In this document: piece by piece, positions 63,579-64,000 of the stretch | Layout: each line of letters opens with the position of its first letter | Numbering within the stretch: the first letter of the stretch is position 1 | From: Tritonibacter aquimaris | GTDB taxonomy: Bacteria; Pseudomonadota; Alphaproteobacteria; Rhodobacterales; Rhodobacteraceae | Length of the DNA: 64,000 nucleotides | Assembly: GCF_009617595.1 (NCBI RefSeq) | Contig: NZ_WIXK01000001.1 | Span: 496,001 to 560,000, forward strand | Direction of reading: 5' to 3' | Translations under genes and position numbers: made by a program | The notes under the pieces: model-generated | The model's input: only the letters and a program-made list of their open reading frames with translations | Told to the model about the DNA's origin: nothing | Database searches by the model: none

Positions 63579-64000
63579 TTAACTGCAGCCAGATGTTGAG
63601 CCGCAGGTGTTACATTTCATGCAGGTGCCGTTGCGCACCAAAGTGTAGTTGCCGCATTCGCCACAGGGATCACCCTCATAGCCCTGCATCCGTGCCTTAG
63701 TGCGCGCATCCATCCCGCTTGCGGCAGGTAGGCTGGTTTCAGGCACCAGCTTTTGCAACGCGGTCACGGGATCACTCAACTCGCTGATTTCGCTTGGGGT
63801 GTCACGTCCGCCGCGCAGCGCCACCAGATCCTGCGGCAGACGTTTGCGCAGATAACCTGTTGATGAAATCTGCTTCAGCACCTCAAGCGATTTGCTCGCT
63901 GCGCTTTCACTGATTTCCGACACGTTGGAAACGCCCTCTTCCTTTTCGCCGCGCCCCAGATCATCAAAGCTCGCGCCTTCTGGCTTTACGTGCGCCAGAT
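63579..64000 (-). CDS. nrdJ: B12-dependent (class II) ribonucleotide reductase, C-terminal end (runs off the window)
   Basis: The last 140 or so codons of a longer leftward gene; the frame is open to the window edge. The visible end (LAHVKPEGASFDDLGRG, EVLKQISSTGYLRKRLPQDLVAL, then GDPCGECGNYTLVRNGTCMKC, NTCGSTSGCS) is the zinc-ribbon tail with shuttling cysteines found in large NrdJ enzymes of alphaproteobacteria. It reduces ribonucleotides using adenosylcobalamin. The active-site barrel is outside the window. Confidence 0.9.
   Translation of the reverse strand, partial: LAHVKPEGASFDDLGRGEKEEGVSNVSEISESAASKSLEVLKQISSTGYLRKRLPQDLVALRGGRDTPSEISELSDPVTALQKLVPETSLPAASGMDARTKARMQGYEGDPCGECGNYTLVRNGTCMKCNTCGSTSGCS

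Overview
The window looks like chromosomal core DNA of an alphaproteobacterium in the Rhodobacterales, probably the marine Roseobacter group. The pointers are a single-cysteine IscR heading a suf operon that carries an Irr-type iron box, a CckA phosphorelay kinase, a class II (B12-dependent) ribonucleotide reductase, the alphaproteobacterial LexA box (GTTC-N7-GTTC) at recA, an Usg protein, and moderately GC-rich DNA. The species cannot be named from sequence alone.

Layout. 1-2.1 kb: end of a PQQ-type sugar dehydrogenase and a HerA/YjgR-like ATPase. 2.1-2.5 kb: two candidate small RNAs. 2.6-8.6 kb: envelope genes (IalB-like protein; ketoacyl synthase, private ACP and LpxD; an L,D-transpeptidase divergent from a MepK-like endopeptidase). 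8.7-9.6 kb: tRNA-Arg and a DJ-1-like secreted protein. 10-19.3 kb: one long leftward iron-sulfur operon (iscR, cysteine desulfurase, sufB, a membrane protein, ybjQ, a paralogous membrane protein, sufC, sufD, two YIP1-like membrane proteins, sufS), with an Irr/ICE palindrome upstream. 19.5-24 kb: hydrolase, tandem-HD protein, SMR exporter and typA. 24-34.7 kb: alaS, recA (LexA box), cckA (CtrA box), an RsmB-like methyltransferase and guaB. 35-38.5 kb: class III CoA-transferase and an orphan corrinoid-activation (RACE-type) protein.

38.6-41.2 kb is the only stretch that looks accessory. After tRNA-Gly come four small genes in two tail-to-tail overlapping pairs (XRE regulator/small protein; HTH regulator/GNAT-like protein), with a perfect dyad at the central divergent promoter and a pair of identical-arm dyads 30 bp apart on the right. 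I cannot assign a function. It is the best candidate here for an undescribed module.

41.4-50.8 kb: thioesterase, pgi and pgl (without zwf), a radical SAM protein with a cysteine-rich tail, usg, gyrA, tRNA-Leu, exoD and dsbB. 50.8-54.3 kb: an arginine-degradation operon (arginase, a CtlX/DDAH-like hydrolase, ornithine cyclodeaminase) divergent from an Lrp-type regulator, followed by a palindromic repeat element. 54.5-64 kb: HNH protein, RluE-like synthase, esterase and AlkA-like glycosylase, MFS transporter, a cysS-cimA-phytoene-synthase-like operon (cysS contains a patch of foreign codon usage), a small outer-membrane protein, and the 3' end of nrdJ. No CRISPR array, prophage or insertion sequence was seen. 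All calls rest on reading the sequence by eye; no database search was run.
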